Source: Nematostella vectensis
Lineage: Eukaryota > Cnidaria > Anthozoa > Actiniaria > Edwardsiidae
Assembly (NCBI RefSeq): GCF_932526225.1
Contig: NC_064040.1
Location: 16,663,994-16,727,993, forward strand
Direction: 5' to 3'
DNA length: 64,000 nucleotides
The notes below the pieces were generated by a model. The model was not told the origin of the DNA, ran no database searches, and saw only the letters and a program-made list of their open reading frames with translations. The position numbers and the translations under genes are program-made. Shown here in pieces: positions 46,551 to 59,700 of the stretch. Each line of letters starts with the position of its first letter. Position 1 is the first letter of the stretch.

Positions 46551-49500
46551 GTGAAATAACAGGATCATTTTTGCACTTTTTTCTATATTATATCTCATAA
46601 TTTCAAAATCGTTTTTTTCGATATTTCCAGATTGCTTCGATTCGCTAGGTTTGACATCCGGGGATATCCACGACAACAACCTAACTGCGTCATCCACGCT
46701 CCCGCCCCAGGCCTCACACGGTCCACAACACGCAAGGCTTCACAATAAGCATGCGTGGTGTGCCGCTAATGATACCGCTGGCCAGTTCATACAGATAGAC
46801 CTCGAAGAAGTAAAAATGCTCTCATCTGTCCTCATTCAAGGAGATGCCCGGAAGGACTACTTCGTGACGTCACTTTATTTGGCTTATGGGATAACTGCTG
46901 ATCACTGGCTCAACTACACTGAAAACAGCACCACTCGAATTGTAAGTTTCAGAGAGCCCTGTACCCTCTAAAAAGTAACTTTTATTTTAATTATTTAGGC
47001 TCTGACATTGAAGTTATGAACAGATTCCATTTAATAATTTCATAATCTAATCTAATCGTTTGAAAAGTACAAATTCAAAATAAAAATAAGAAAACCGGCC
47101 TCGTTTGGTTGCCGTTGAACTCTTGTCAGAATTCGGCTACTTTAAGATTGCCTTATCAAGATTCAATTTCAAGCTGATAATCTTCTGATAACACGTTAAT
47201 CATGTTACCTGGCTTATTGCTAGAAGGTCTATTGTAACCTGTTTAGCTCTTTTTATGACATCATAATGAAAATTGATTATAAATGCGACTAAGGGCTAGA
47301 TTATTGCTAGAGATGAGAGATGGCCATAATCAAAACTTTTCGAATCAATATCTGAAACAAGTCTTCTGAGAGTTTTCTGGTATACAGATATATTTAGAGC
47401 TACAATTTGAACAAGAATAGGGGTCTCAATTCTCGTAAAGAGTTCATGCTTGGAACATCGCTTTATCAATAACTTGAGTTGGAAATCGTTTTTTTTTTTC
47501 CTTTTGGAAAGTCTTTCTAATTGCAAAGTCATATTTCAGGTATGATTTTAAATTCAATTTTTTTTTTAAACAAACTAACCAATCAGTATTTGCTGACAAG
47601 GTTTTGGTGCCAGTCATGTACTGATGGTTTTCTTCGGTTCAGCCGCTTTCTCGTGGTAACACGATGGTACTAAATCTCGCTGTAGGTGTCAGGGCTATCT
47701 GTGTTGTGACCGGGCTACCTGTGTTAGGAGTATATTATAGGATGTTCGTTCGTTGTAAAGCAGATGGTCGAGACGCATAATAAACAGTTGTGTTTACAAA
47801 TGCTATAATTGGTGACGAGTTAGGGGATTCTTTAAGAAAAACCCGGAGAAAGGTTACAAATATATATATCTGAGGAAAAAGCAGAGGGAGAATCCGAGAG
47901 AGATGTAACTCGAGCTTGGCAGCATTCCGACCTTCACCGACCAGGATCGGACTAAGATAGAAACGTTGGAAAGCGGCTTTTCAATACTATTTAGAGGCAA
48001 AAGATATCACGAAAGAATCGCAGAAGAAAGTACTGTTATTACACTGTGCAGGAATAGACTTGCAAGATATATTTTCATCGTTAAGCCGACCCATTAGAAG
48101 AGGCGCCAACCGGAGACATTAATGGCGTCATTCCAGTGCACGTCAGCGCGCGCGCAGAAAACAGCTTGAAAAACTGAAAAACTGGCTTTAAATTCATAGA
48201 TCCGACATGTCAATCACGCGCACGGATAGCCGATCAGGAAAAATATTTATGCAATAACAGCCATGTGGTCCCACAATTGTCCCACAAAAAGTCGGAAATC
48301 GACGGCAAAAAAGATTGGTTTGAGATATTTTTTGCGAATCTGGACAAGCAAATACGCATTTTTCGGTCAGCGTAGAAAGTGCAATCCTGTTTTGTTTGAC
48401 CGGCCACTTTAAGTGTAGAGTTGGGACTCAAATTGCAGTGAAAGACGTAACATTCCTGCGAACAAACGAAAAAAAAAAAAAAAAGAAAACAAACCATATA
48501 AGTACAATAACAGTGTAAGTCCTACCATTTAACTTGTGTTTGATATTATCCTAGGTTACTTCAATTACATATAAGAATGAGACTGTCGTTTGTATTGCCG
48601 TTTGCCTGTTTACGCCTGACTTGTAGTTATCTATTTCTATGCTTCTCTACAAGATTTTTTCCAAGCTTGGACAACAAATCAAGTATGCACCATATTAGGT
48701 GACCGTGTTTTATTTTCCAAGTCGCAGGAAAACCCCTATGAACGTCTTTATTTTAGATAAACCCGGGCGGGATTCACAGACCTCATCCGACATGTTGTAC
48801 AATTTGTGGAACTTTTGTGGGACATGTGGGTACTTGGCACTTCGCTGACTTTTATTTGCTTCTTTCTGATTGGATATTCGGATCTATGAATTCCAAGCAA
48901 TATTTACTTCATCGTTTGGTGGTTCATCTATTTGGACTTATTTTGCAATTTTCTATTTACCTGAGACACGTTTTTCTCCCGAAGAATATTTTTTTTTAGC
49001 GTTAGAAGGTAAAAGTTCGTGGGAATTCACAGGGTTGTTAATTGATGATGCACGGATCCCCCTTACACGATTTTATGCTGCGTCATCGCATGACCTTCAT
49101 TATGTAATGAAAGTGACCAATCCCACCAATCATAGCGCCTGTACTATCTCAATTATTTCATAAAATGTGTTTTCACCACATTTGTGACACACGAAGGTCT
49201 CTTCAAGCGGCTCATGTTTGGCATTTTCGTGTTTACAAATGCTATACTCCCGTTTATAGAGATCACACTGAGCCCCTGGTATAAATAAATAAGATATTTC
49301 TTCTACACAAGACAGGACCACCACAACAGCAGAAGCCAATGACTGAAGGCATGACTTTTGATATGTAGCATATAGAGTGAAGAATATTAGATCCCAAATT
49401 CGAAAATCGAATATAAACAGCAACAAGGACAATGAAAATTGATTTGTATACGAAACAAATGTTTTAGCACTTACGGTTGATCGCGTTGAATTAAACTATC

Positions 49501-52500
49501 TTTAAAACTTCGATGATTGAATCTTTACTGCTAAAACAGTATTTAGAATAGAATTTTACCACTTCTTGTTACATTGTGGTTTTATTAATCAATTTTATCT
49601 TTCAGTTCAAAGGGAACAGTGATCGTGAATCAATAAAAAAGCTTCACCTGAAAACGAAGATTGCCGTGCGAAGACTCAGGATCTACCCTGTCACGTGGTT
49701 TGGTCACGCGTGCCTAAGGCTGGAATTAAAGGGCTGTGACGCAGGTTAGTACTATTCTTTTTTTCGAAATAAACGGAGGGACTCCCGACAAGAAAAAAAG
49801 ATTAACTGCTTCATTGTAACTTCGTTAAGAATTGCGGGGGTTTCGCCCACGGATAAAAATACGAGTTACACTCGGGCTCTCTTATATGAAAACAATTTGT
49901 TCTAACGTATATCGCGCTGCTTTAGAAAAAATCAAAACAAAGATCGTGGCAATCGGGAGAGCACTGGGATAGTTATAGCCTTACGCACGCCGAAGGAGCG
50001 AGTTCATTATTGATGTTCTAGTGTCTTGGAAGAACAACGACATGTTTATATGCCAGCGGCGGATGAAATATGCCGGTTTACGCTCGCAGATAAACAAGCG
50101 CATCAAACAGCCCCCTCGAAAAAGATTCCCCTATATGTGGGCTTTAATTTGACATAAAGATCGTGGCAATCGGGAGAGCACTGGGATAGTTATAGCCTTA
50201 CGCACGCCGAAGGAGCGAGTTCATTATTGATGTTCTAGTGTCTTGGAAGTACAACGACATGTTTATATGTCCGCGGCGATTGAAATATGTTAGTTTACGC
50301 TCGCTCATAAACAAGCGCATCAAACAGAATCAGGCAGAATCCGACATATTTCTACTCATCAGAGCTATATTTTATAGCGAAAAAATATCCCACATATCTG
50401 AACGTTTTTTGCCATAAAGATCGTTGCGATCGATAGAGTATTCCATTAGTTTTGATTTGTTCAAAGCAGCGCGATATACGTTCGAACAAAATGTTTTCTG
50501 ATGAGAGAGCCCGAGAGGAACTCGTATTTTTATCCGCGGACGAAACACCTTGATGCGTGGGCGAAGCGACTCTTATAGAAGCGGGCAATACAATAACGTG
50601 GGCAAAACCACCTGTTACCCTTCGTTAACAACACAAAATGCTTTCCTATTTTTATTATAAAAGAAAAAAGCTATAAGAGTCGGAGAGAAATTAAAATAAT
50701 AATAATAATAATAATAAACTTTATTTGTCATGTATTGACACCTCAATCCATAGTAAACCAACAAGATGGCGGACCAACAAGAACGTGTCTATTAATGAGT
50801 CTGAACACGTGACATACATTTACATAACCACAGGGAAACCATAACATTATTCAAAATTCAGAAAAGTAAATGTACAATTAAAATAAAAAAATTGGGGTGT
50901 GAAAGTTCCCATTTCAACATTCATCACTCTCTGGTTATACTTCATCTTCTTTTCGTTTTCTTGCTCTCTGAAGATTGTTGCATTGAATTTGCTCTGGTGG
51001 GAACGGGAGTTAACATGCGTTACACGTACGTCAAAGAATGCTGTTACTCCTGATGTCCAGAACCCTGCTGCCTCCATATCAAGTCTCGCTTCTCGATACT
51101 TGTGGTAGTGGACTGGAGGTTAAAAACCTCATTATCAAGTGGCTGCAAAGACGGTTCGGTTTCTACGTTTTTGCACACTTTACTGATTGGGATATCGTTC
51201 AGCCATGAGCTGGCTCCCTTGTCTTTTGTCTGCTGAACTGCTTGTAGTAGGTCAGGTGATAAAGATTTATCAATTTCCTCATTCTGCAATTTGTAGCAGC
51301 TCTCCTTTTGGTAGTCACTTCCCGCTTCAACTCCTCCAATTCCTCTTGTGCAGGCATGTACTTTGTGTAGCGATCTTATCAACATGAAGTGCTGTTATCT
51401 CAAGGGAGGCTTTGTGCTGCTCGGTGCCTTCCTGCTTAAGATCAGGAATCCCGATCCCGCCCGGTGAAGGTTTTAAATTAAAAAGCTCCTTTAGTTTTTC
51501 AGGGATTGGCTCTGCCCGTCCGAAGAGCGAGGGAAGGAAAGAATCGTGAATGATTTCCTCGATGGGATCCACATACGCCTCAAACGATTCAATGGTGCGC
51601 AAGTAATAGGTAAATTTAGTCTTGAATGCTTTAGTAAAAGCGACGAAGGCGGCATGTGGTTGGCTCCTACTGATCTCCGTGAGAACCTCCATCTCCCTGA
51701 GCCACTTGTTCACTTTCTCTTGACAGAACTGATCTTTAAAATCTTTATGGTGTCTTCCCTCGACCGATATATTCACTTCATTCCCAAACACCTTCTCTGC
51801 TTTTTCTGCAAGTTCACTGCTCTTAACAATGAACCAGCTTTTTGATCCGTTTACGATACGTACTTGCTGCCCTCTTGACATAACCTCATGTACCATAGAG
51901 TGATTCTATACTCCTGTCACGCAGGAATAAGTCACACATGTAGTGAAGTGATATTTAGCATCTAGAAATTATATACTTATTGGCTGCCAACTTGTCGGAA
52001 GCTAACGGGACAACTAAAAGCATTTTGTTTAGTAAACCTGTCGCGTTTGACAAGGAAATCTACAACGCTCGCATAGAAATTGCTTAGCCAAGAAGTTCCT
52101 ATTTTAAGCAGATTGATTTTTTGCTAGGGAAACTTATAGGCGTACCGCGTCCCTTTTCAAGTGGTATTTGATAATCGGAATTTGGCCGCCAATTCACATT
52201 TTGTACTTCTTAACGAAGGAAGGAAAGTTGGGTCTGAGTTAACACAAGGTTTACCATAAGTAGGATTCCGACCTAGCCGTCGGTGAAATTAGGTTTTGGT
52301 ACGGTTTAAGATTTTGAGTGCAAAAAATGATTGGAATGTTGACAATCATTATAATCACGTGTGTACACACGTCATGTCATGCGCACTAGCATTGTAACAA
52401 GTTAGTGTATGACATCCGTAGTCAGTAGCAACATTGTAAACATTACGTAAGTCACGGTAGCCCAAGGGTAACCGTGGGTGGTACACCCACGTAGAAAGGT

Positions 52501-53706
52501 CGCCCCTCGTCCACACATTGGTTAAATCCTTATCCAAACAGAGCTAAAAGCCCTTCGGAATGTCAGTGTCGGTTATCCAAAAGGACATGCCGTATTAGGA
52601 GCATATAAAAAGGGGTGCGTACCGAAGCCCTCACTCACTTGAAGACGACACTTACACAAACAGACTTGAAGAACACACAGAATGAAGAACAAACATATGA
52701 GAAACACATAGAAAGAGAATCACATCTTGTAATCATCTCGTAAAGATCTTGTAAAGTCTTCAAGTTTGTTACAGCGAACAAGTAAAAACCGGTACCTCCC
52801 CCAGCTAAGGGGGTCATAGTCGTTACGTTACATGTGGTTAGGGAACCAAAAATAATAGCGGTTACATCTGGTGAGAGAACCCGAAAAGATAGCTGTTACA
52901 CTCCCTCCGCCCGAGGAGTCATCCGACGGCCAAACTTGCTTCACTTGTGGAGTTGATTCCCTGAGGCTTTGGATCATGTGAACCGTGTTGACCGCATACC
53001 AAGGCATCGCTAACGGGTCACCTTGGGTAGTACCCTTTTGAGAAAGGATCTCGCCTCCACCACTAATGAACAATCTAGAAGGGCTTCTGTACGTGTTGGT
53101 GATATACGGATCATGTAAACCGTGTTGATTGCATACCAAGGCATCGCTAACGGATCACCTTGGGTAGTACCCTCTTGAGAAAGGATCTCGCCTCCGCCAC
53201 TAATGAACAATCTAGAAGGGCTTCTGTACGTGTTGGTGATATACGGATCATGTGAACCGTGTTGATTGCATACCAAGGCATCGCTAACGGGTCACCTTGG
53301 GTAGTACCCTCTTGAGAAAGGATCTCGCCTCCACAACTAATGAACAATCTAGAAGGGCTTCTGTACGTGTTGGTGATATACGGATCATGTGAACCGTGTT
53401 GATTGCATACCAAGGCATCGCTAACGGATCACCTTGGGTAGTACCCTCTTGAGAAAGGATCTCGCCTCCGCCACTGATGAAAAGTCTAGAAAGGCTTCTA
53501 TACGTGTTGGTGATATACGGGGCGATTACCTTACAGGTGATTCTGATATTATTCATAGCCACTGCTTTATTCATCAGATCGAAGGCGTTGGTCGCATCAA
53601 TTAATAGCACTCCATCCGATCCTTCTTCTTCAAAGACCTGACCCGTTGCATGTATGGCTGCTTAAGATCCGGCGCTGTGACATGCAAAGACTTGCAAAGG
53701 GCCGGC

Positions 53707-53794
<88 letters not shown>

Positions 53795-56700
53795 AAATAA
53801 CGACAATGACAATGACAATGCAATGACAATGACAATGATAATGATAATTTTAACAATAAAAATAAAAATAACAAAAACAATAGCTTTTATTGTTTTATTC
53901 CATTAATTGCCAATAAGTAGGGTGGCCTATATGCCTAAGGTAATATTTTATAGCAGCCTGTTTCTTTTGCTAGTTTCAGTGCCGAAAGTCACAGATTGAC
54001 GACGTTTGACGTTAACTAAAATATTTTTTCTTGGAATAAGTGCGTAGTTTTCCTCTATTTTTGTTTAACTGAATTTGGTTTTTACAAAATAAGGGCTCAT
54101 GCACAGTCCAATTTTCACTAACATTCTCGTTCTCCCAGACCCCTTGACTCCTCTTGGTATGTACAGCCACGACATACCCGATAGTTCAGTGAGTGCATCT
54201 TCAAAGTACAGCTCCCAGTATCCTGCACACGAAGCCCGTCTTCTCCACGGTGGAGGTAACCAATATGCAGAACATTATGGCTGGATAGCTGCCACCAGTG
54301 ACCAGAAGCCTTGGCTGAAAATAGTTATAAATCTGGGGCCTGTCTTTGTCACGGCTATCGCGACACAAGGAAGGATGGAAAAACCTCACTGGGTTAAGTC
54401 ATACCAACTTGATTATGAACACATGAACAGCACAATGATCGAATACAGAGAAAGTGGTGTGGCCAAGGTAAGTAATAACCAGAGAGTGTTATTATCAATA
54501 AGGTAAGAAATTTAGGCTGTCATGTCCATGAATAGGCATTATCAGATATTTAAAGACAAAAGGAGGCTTTGCCAGGCCGGATTTTTTTTTTTTTTTTTTT
54601 GCAGCCGCCTTGCAACTCTTTTATATTTTGATGTCCTAGTGTTGTGCGCTTTCGCCTGTGCCCCCCACCACACCCCTCCCCCACCACTAATCTCCCTACT
54701 TGATTCCCGGTTCCGACGTAAGTCAAGTAGTTGGTCTATTCTTAGCTTACGTCGAGAAATTTTCAGGATTTTCTTAAAACTTCTTTTACTCGATGTTCCG
54801 AGGTCATCCATAGTCAGACGAGCGGCGACATGGCGATTAGATTCTGCGCTTTTGTAACTTCAGGTCCGTAGCCAGGATTTTGTGTGGTTCGTTTACCATT
54901 TTCGGTCCATTTTCCCCCTTAATTAGAGCGGAACTTTCCAGACGAGTGGTGGTTTCTTCCAAAACCCTCTGGCTACGGGCCTGAACTTCCAGCCAACTTT
55001 TAAATCCTTCGTTTTTAGATCTTTTCTGGGAATTTTGACTACGAAACTGTAATAACGCACCACCTATCGCCAGCTATCTACACGAGGACTGTACGCTTCC
55101 TTCCAAAGTCTTGGGAAACGTTCGCGACAATGCGAGTGGAAATGTACACCTACGGGAAATGTAAGTTATACTTGACAACACTTTGCTTAAGGCGAGTGAA
55201 TAATGGTAATACAGCAACTGCGTTTCATGGTTTGATTTCAGATTTGAGTGAAGTACATTATTCCTTGCGACATATATTAACTATCCATGTTTACTCGAAG
55301 GCTTTTTAAAATTCCTTACATTAAAATGTGTGTACCAGTCTTACCAAGAACCTCGATGGTTTTACTCTGGAAACCAGATGTCATTGCGAGCTAAATAAAA
55401 TGAAGATTTACCCCATTCAAGTGGTTCTTTTATTGGAAATTATTTGGGGGAGAGAGCGCTTATTTGGGAGGGGACTTTATGCAAATCACTACAAAACGGA
55501 AAATGCACGATGGCGCTCTGCTAATAATTGGCAATTAAATTGGTCAAATTCATTTAAAAAGCGGAGGGCCTTGATATGATCGGTTAGAGACGACTAAAAC
55601 GTGTTACTTCTGCTTTTTCTGATTTTCTCCCGCCGGTTTTAAATAAAATAAAGCCTCGATAACTACCAGAGGGGCCTGGTAAATATTTTTTCAAATGTCA
55701 GCCCCAGGATTTTAATCGGGGGGGAGGGGCTCGTTTATCCATATTGCGGACAATTTCTCTTAATAAGATCGTCCTAGCTCGCGGGTGGAACTTAATTTCC
55801 GTTAATTAAAGCGAACTGCTTAGTCGAGTGGAGGGGTTCTTCCGAACCCCACGAACCCCCCTGGCCTAAATGCATTACACTTATTCCGCGTAACTCACTC
55901 AATTATGTTACCTAGATTCACCAACAGACCTGGGGATTGCCAGTGGAGAACTCCCTGATAGCCAGATAACAGCCTCGTCTTACACAGAAAGAACACCACC
56001 TTGGGAAGGCCGTCTATTTTTTCAGAGGGATTTGTTATCCTGGTGCAATACGTTAAGCCTGGATCGCCAACCGTGGTTGGAGTTTAACATGAGCCACGTC
56101 ATGCTGATAACAGCCGTTGCCGTGCAACCGCGTGGTTATTTCCTGCCCCGCTATGTCAAGACCTTTCAAGTGATGTATTATCAGAATGGCCAAATGATCA
56201 CATATAAAGACAAAGGAAAATCAGTGCCAAGAGTAAGCTATACCCATTTCACACTTTATCATATGTATGCTTTTTCGACCGCAATAACAGTTGGCGATCC
56301 ACGCTGTGTTTCACTTCATGTAGTATAGATACTAATAAAAGTGCATTAGCGCTACTGTCTCTAGAATCACAAAACCGAATCCCATTTTGCCTTGATGATT
56401 TCAAGATTCGCGAATTGCGATGAATGCTATTATCTTAAATGCCTAATACCCAAATGCCAAAATGTGCAAATGAATACAAAAGAATATATATGCAAAATTT
56501 CCCACATTCGCATTAAGCAAATGATAACCTGGTTATATACAAATCGTTGTGTTTTTTACCAAAAATATGCGCAAACGAATTTTGCCACAATGAACAGGAA
56601 AAGGTGTATGTTGGACAGTTATTCTGTTCGCACAAAAACAAATTCAAGAGCACCCGCTAGTAGTGTATTTTCGAAACCAGCTATGCCCCCTGAACCAAGA

Positions 56701-59700
56701 CACTAAGGAGGCACAAATCCAGCAGTAGCCTCGGCTTCAGGCGAATCCCTCCCAAATACCAGCGAGATCATGAAGTATTAAAAAAACTTATTGTTTTATT
56801 ATAATCTCAAGGGCCTGTTCTTGTTGGTATATTCATGGAATCTTTAGACCAGGTGACGCATTAAAACGGACACGTTGATCTCACTTAAACGCGCATGTCC
56901 GAGAGTTTGGTTACCAGTGCACCAGCCGTTGATCATTCTATATCTGTGGTACCATTTCATCTAGTTCTACCAATCAAATCTATTGATTTGGAACAGATAA
57001 AGGATGATATACAGCGAACCTCCCTGTCTACAAGAGATGATCAATGATGAGCAAATGATGATGCGGATGAGCTTGAAGTCTATTTGAAGGAATTACACCC
57101 TCTCAAAAGCACTCGACCGTCAGGCACCAATCAGAGACGCGTCAGGCACCAATCAGAGACGCTGATTGGTTTGACGATGGTCAAACGGCAGCAGAACGCG
57201 TCTCTGTTTACTGGCCATTTCCCTGCTAGATGGAAATAATAGCCAGCATGTGGCCCCGCCCTCAGCGCGCTATTTGACTCTGATGACGACGACACAGATG
57301 TCAACGGCTTCTAAAACGACTCAAATTATGGCGTTACTGGCGATGCTCAAATGGTTCTCATCAAACCTGACCTATCTAGCACAGCGTGTTATTGTTGACA
57401 GGAAAGAGTCTGACAGATGTTATTTACCATTTGGTGTACCTTACTAATCCTGACTAGGTCCTCTATTTTTCTCTGTATGCGCATGCGAGCTGTAGCAAAT
57501 TCCCATCTGCCCCACGCACATACGCTGATGACACCCACTTGTATTTCTCGTTCAAACTTGAGAACTCGGTCGGAGAGAGAGGCTAGATGATCCATGGAGC
57601 GATGTATCAGGGTTGTTAGGGCGTAGATGGTTGCTGACAAGGTGAAGCTCAACGAGGACAAGACGAAGACTGAGTTTATGCTTACTGGATGAAGTAGGGA
57701 CTAACAGTCTTCTAGTAACGAGACTACTGTGCCAACTGTAGTCTAACTTGTAATTTCAAATTCGAACACCACATCACCTACACATGCCACTCAGCTGCTT
57801 TCATAATATTCATAATTTCAGACGTATACGCAATTTTGTATCCATAAATGCAGGTAAGACTTTGATGCTGGCTTTGGATATAAGTAGACTGCGCCAGTGG
57901 GTATTTCAGACCCCTGGCAAGTTATCACTTATGTAACGCATGCGCCCGCGTGTACTGGCGGCTCCCGCTACCTCGAGCCATCCATCTTGTCACGTTCGGT
58001 TGTCCTTCACATCCCGCGTTATTGAAGTTGCCTTTTTGTTGTGAATTCCCTGGTATTTTACGTGCATGGTGACAACGTCTCTCATCCCCGACCTCCCAAG
58101 ACAGACAGCGGAAATTCGGAAATCCTACCTTGCGAGGTGGAAGCACTGTGTATCTCTGAAGCCGTTAAACACTATAGTACGTATATAATAGACTCCAACC
58201 ACCACGCGACCGTGCTAACAGACAGTAAACCATGTGTCCAGGCAATAGAAAAACTTTGCAAGGGCGAGTTTTCTGTGAAGCGGAAGACTCAGTGGTGCGA
58301 TCCACGTCTATCCAGGAAGTCTTTTCACTATTCGTTCAGCATGGTGTCAAATACAGAATTACTTCCCAGACTTGAGGAGAGTTTACGCCTACCTCAAGCA
58401 AGGTACACGGCCCACACGAAAGGTAACCAATCTCAAGGACGTCAAACGGTATCTCAATGTTGCATCGATTTCACGCTTACTAATCGCTAAACGGCAGCAG
58501 CCTTCCGCTTCCACGTCAGAAGCTATCATCGCCCCCGTGACGTACTAGAAGGCATACTCACAGCTCTACACATCAAGCTTGATCACCCTTCGAGCCATCA
58601 GCTTCTCACTGTTGTACAACGCCATTTCTACGCACTTGGTTTAAATGACGTAGTCAGTCAGGTCACCGACACATGCTATACCTGTGCGTCTCCCCTGACG
58701 TAGTTGACAACTCGCTTGCCGCAGAAGTCATCAAGCGGCAAAAACAACTGATCATTGTACTTAGAGAATGCTCGACATCCTGTACCTCGTCGTGCCTCAT
58801 TCAAGATGAAACACGACACGCTTCGCGATGACTTGACCTAGAGCAACCATCCGTGTGGATTCTGTTGTGCCGTGTTCCCGAGTCTCTCCAGCGATGTTAT
58901 CATGGAAGGAAGTTGCGTCTTTGGTAGCCTTTTTTTCTGTATAGCTTCTTTGCTAAGCCGCAAATGAAACGGTCTCGGATGGCGTGGGTCAAAAAGGCAC
59001 CAAAGTTACAACGTCTAGTTAATTTTCTTAATTCGGCTATGAAGGTGTTGATGTTTTTGTTAGATCCTTTGGCAACGTTGGTAGAATTTGAAGCGTTCAG
59101 CGATCTCCAGTGGTACTGGGGATAGATGGTCTTCTAGGAGTTTGTTTATTTCGTCGTAAGTCTTTTCTTTCAGTTTTTGTGGGGATGTTAAGCTACGAAG
59201 TAGTGTATAGGTCTTTCGGCCAATAAAACTCAATAGAGATGCCTTTTTCTTTTTCTTTTTCTTTTCATCTTCAACGTCGTTGGCGATAAAGAATAGCTCC
59301 TCTCTCGATGTAACATGTAAAAGTCTCGGTTGACTCGTCATAGGGAAGCATTGATTCAATGGTTCGGTTAGCAGCCATGTTGGATTCGGAAGTTGTCATT
59401 TTTTGTTTGTTTCAGTATTGTTTTTCGTGGAGAAAAAATAGCGAAGGAGTACTTACGAAAGTTGTCCCAACCTCTCGTCGCTTAGGAGCTTTATTTCTTG
59501 AAATAATCATTAACAAGGAGCACACAAGACGTTTTGAATACGTCTGCCCAGGTTCCCAGATAACCTGGTCTACAAAGGGAGACCGACACAACATATCCTG
59601 CTCCTGGCTTCAACGCAACAGCCTGAAACACTTCAACGTGTGTTTAGACGTTGGTCGCAGGAAAAAAAGTTAAGAAAAACCCAGTTGCAGAAAAGGGAGT

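Larger units (their letters stand above)
50847..53640 (-). pseudogene. decayed retroelement reverse transcriptase, minus strand, interrupted
   Basis: From right to left the minus strand encodes [19 protein letters not shown], a [10 protein letters not shown] motif, [11 protein letters not shown] (the xDD catalytic motif, here SDDS), [61 protein letters not shown] and [21 protein letters not shown] recognise this series as a retroelement reverse transcriptase plus C-terminal region common in cnidarian and other invertebrate genomes. It is dead: several frameshifts, a 1.0-kb insertion (51901-52900) and three extra copies of a 137-bp segment. Confidence 0.8.

Noticed and set aside
52828-53610. 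Four separate minus-strand genes with the same C-terminus
   Set aside because: They are frame-shifted pieces of one reverse transcriptase broken by 137-bp tandem duplications.
53630-53906. Poly-Ile, poly-Met and poly-Ser ORFs
   Set aside because: (GAT)n microsatellite frames.
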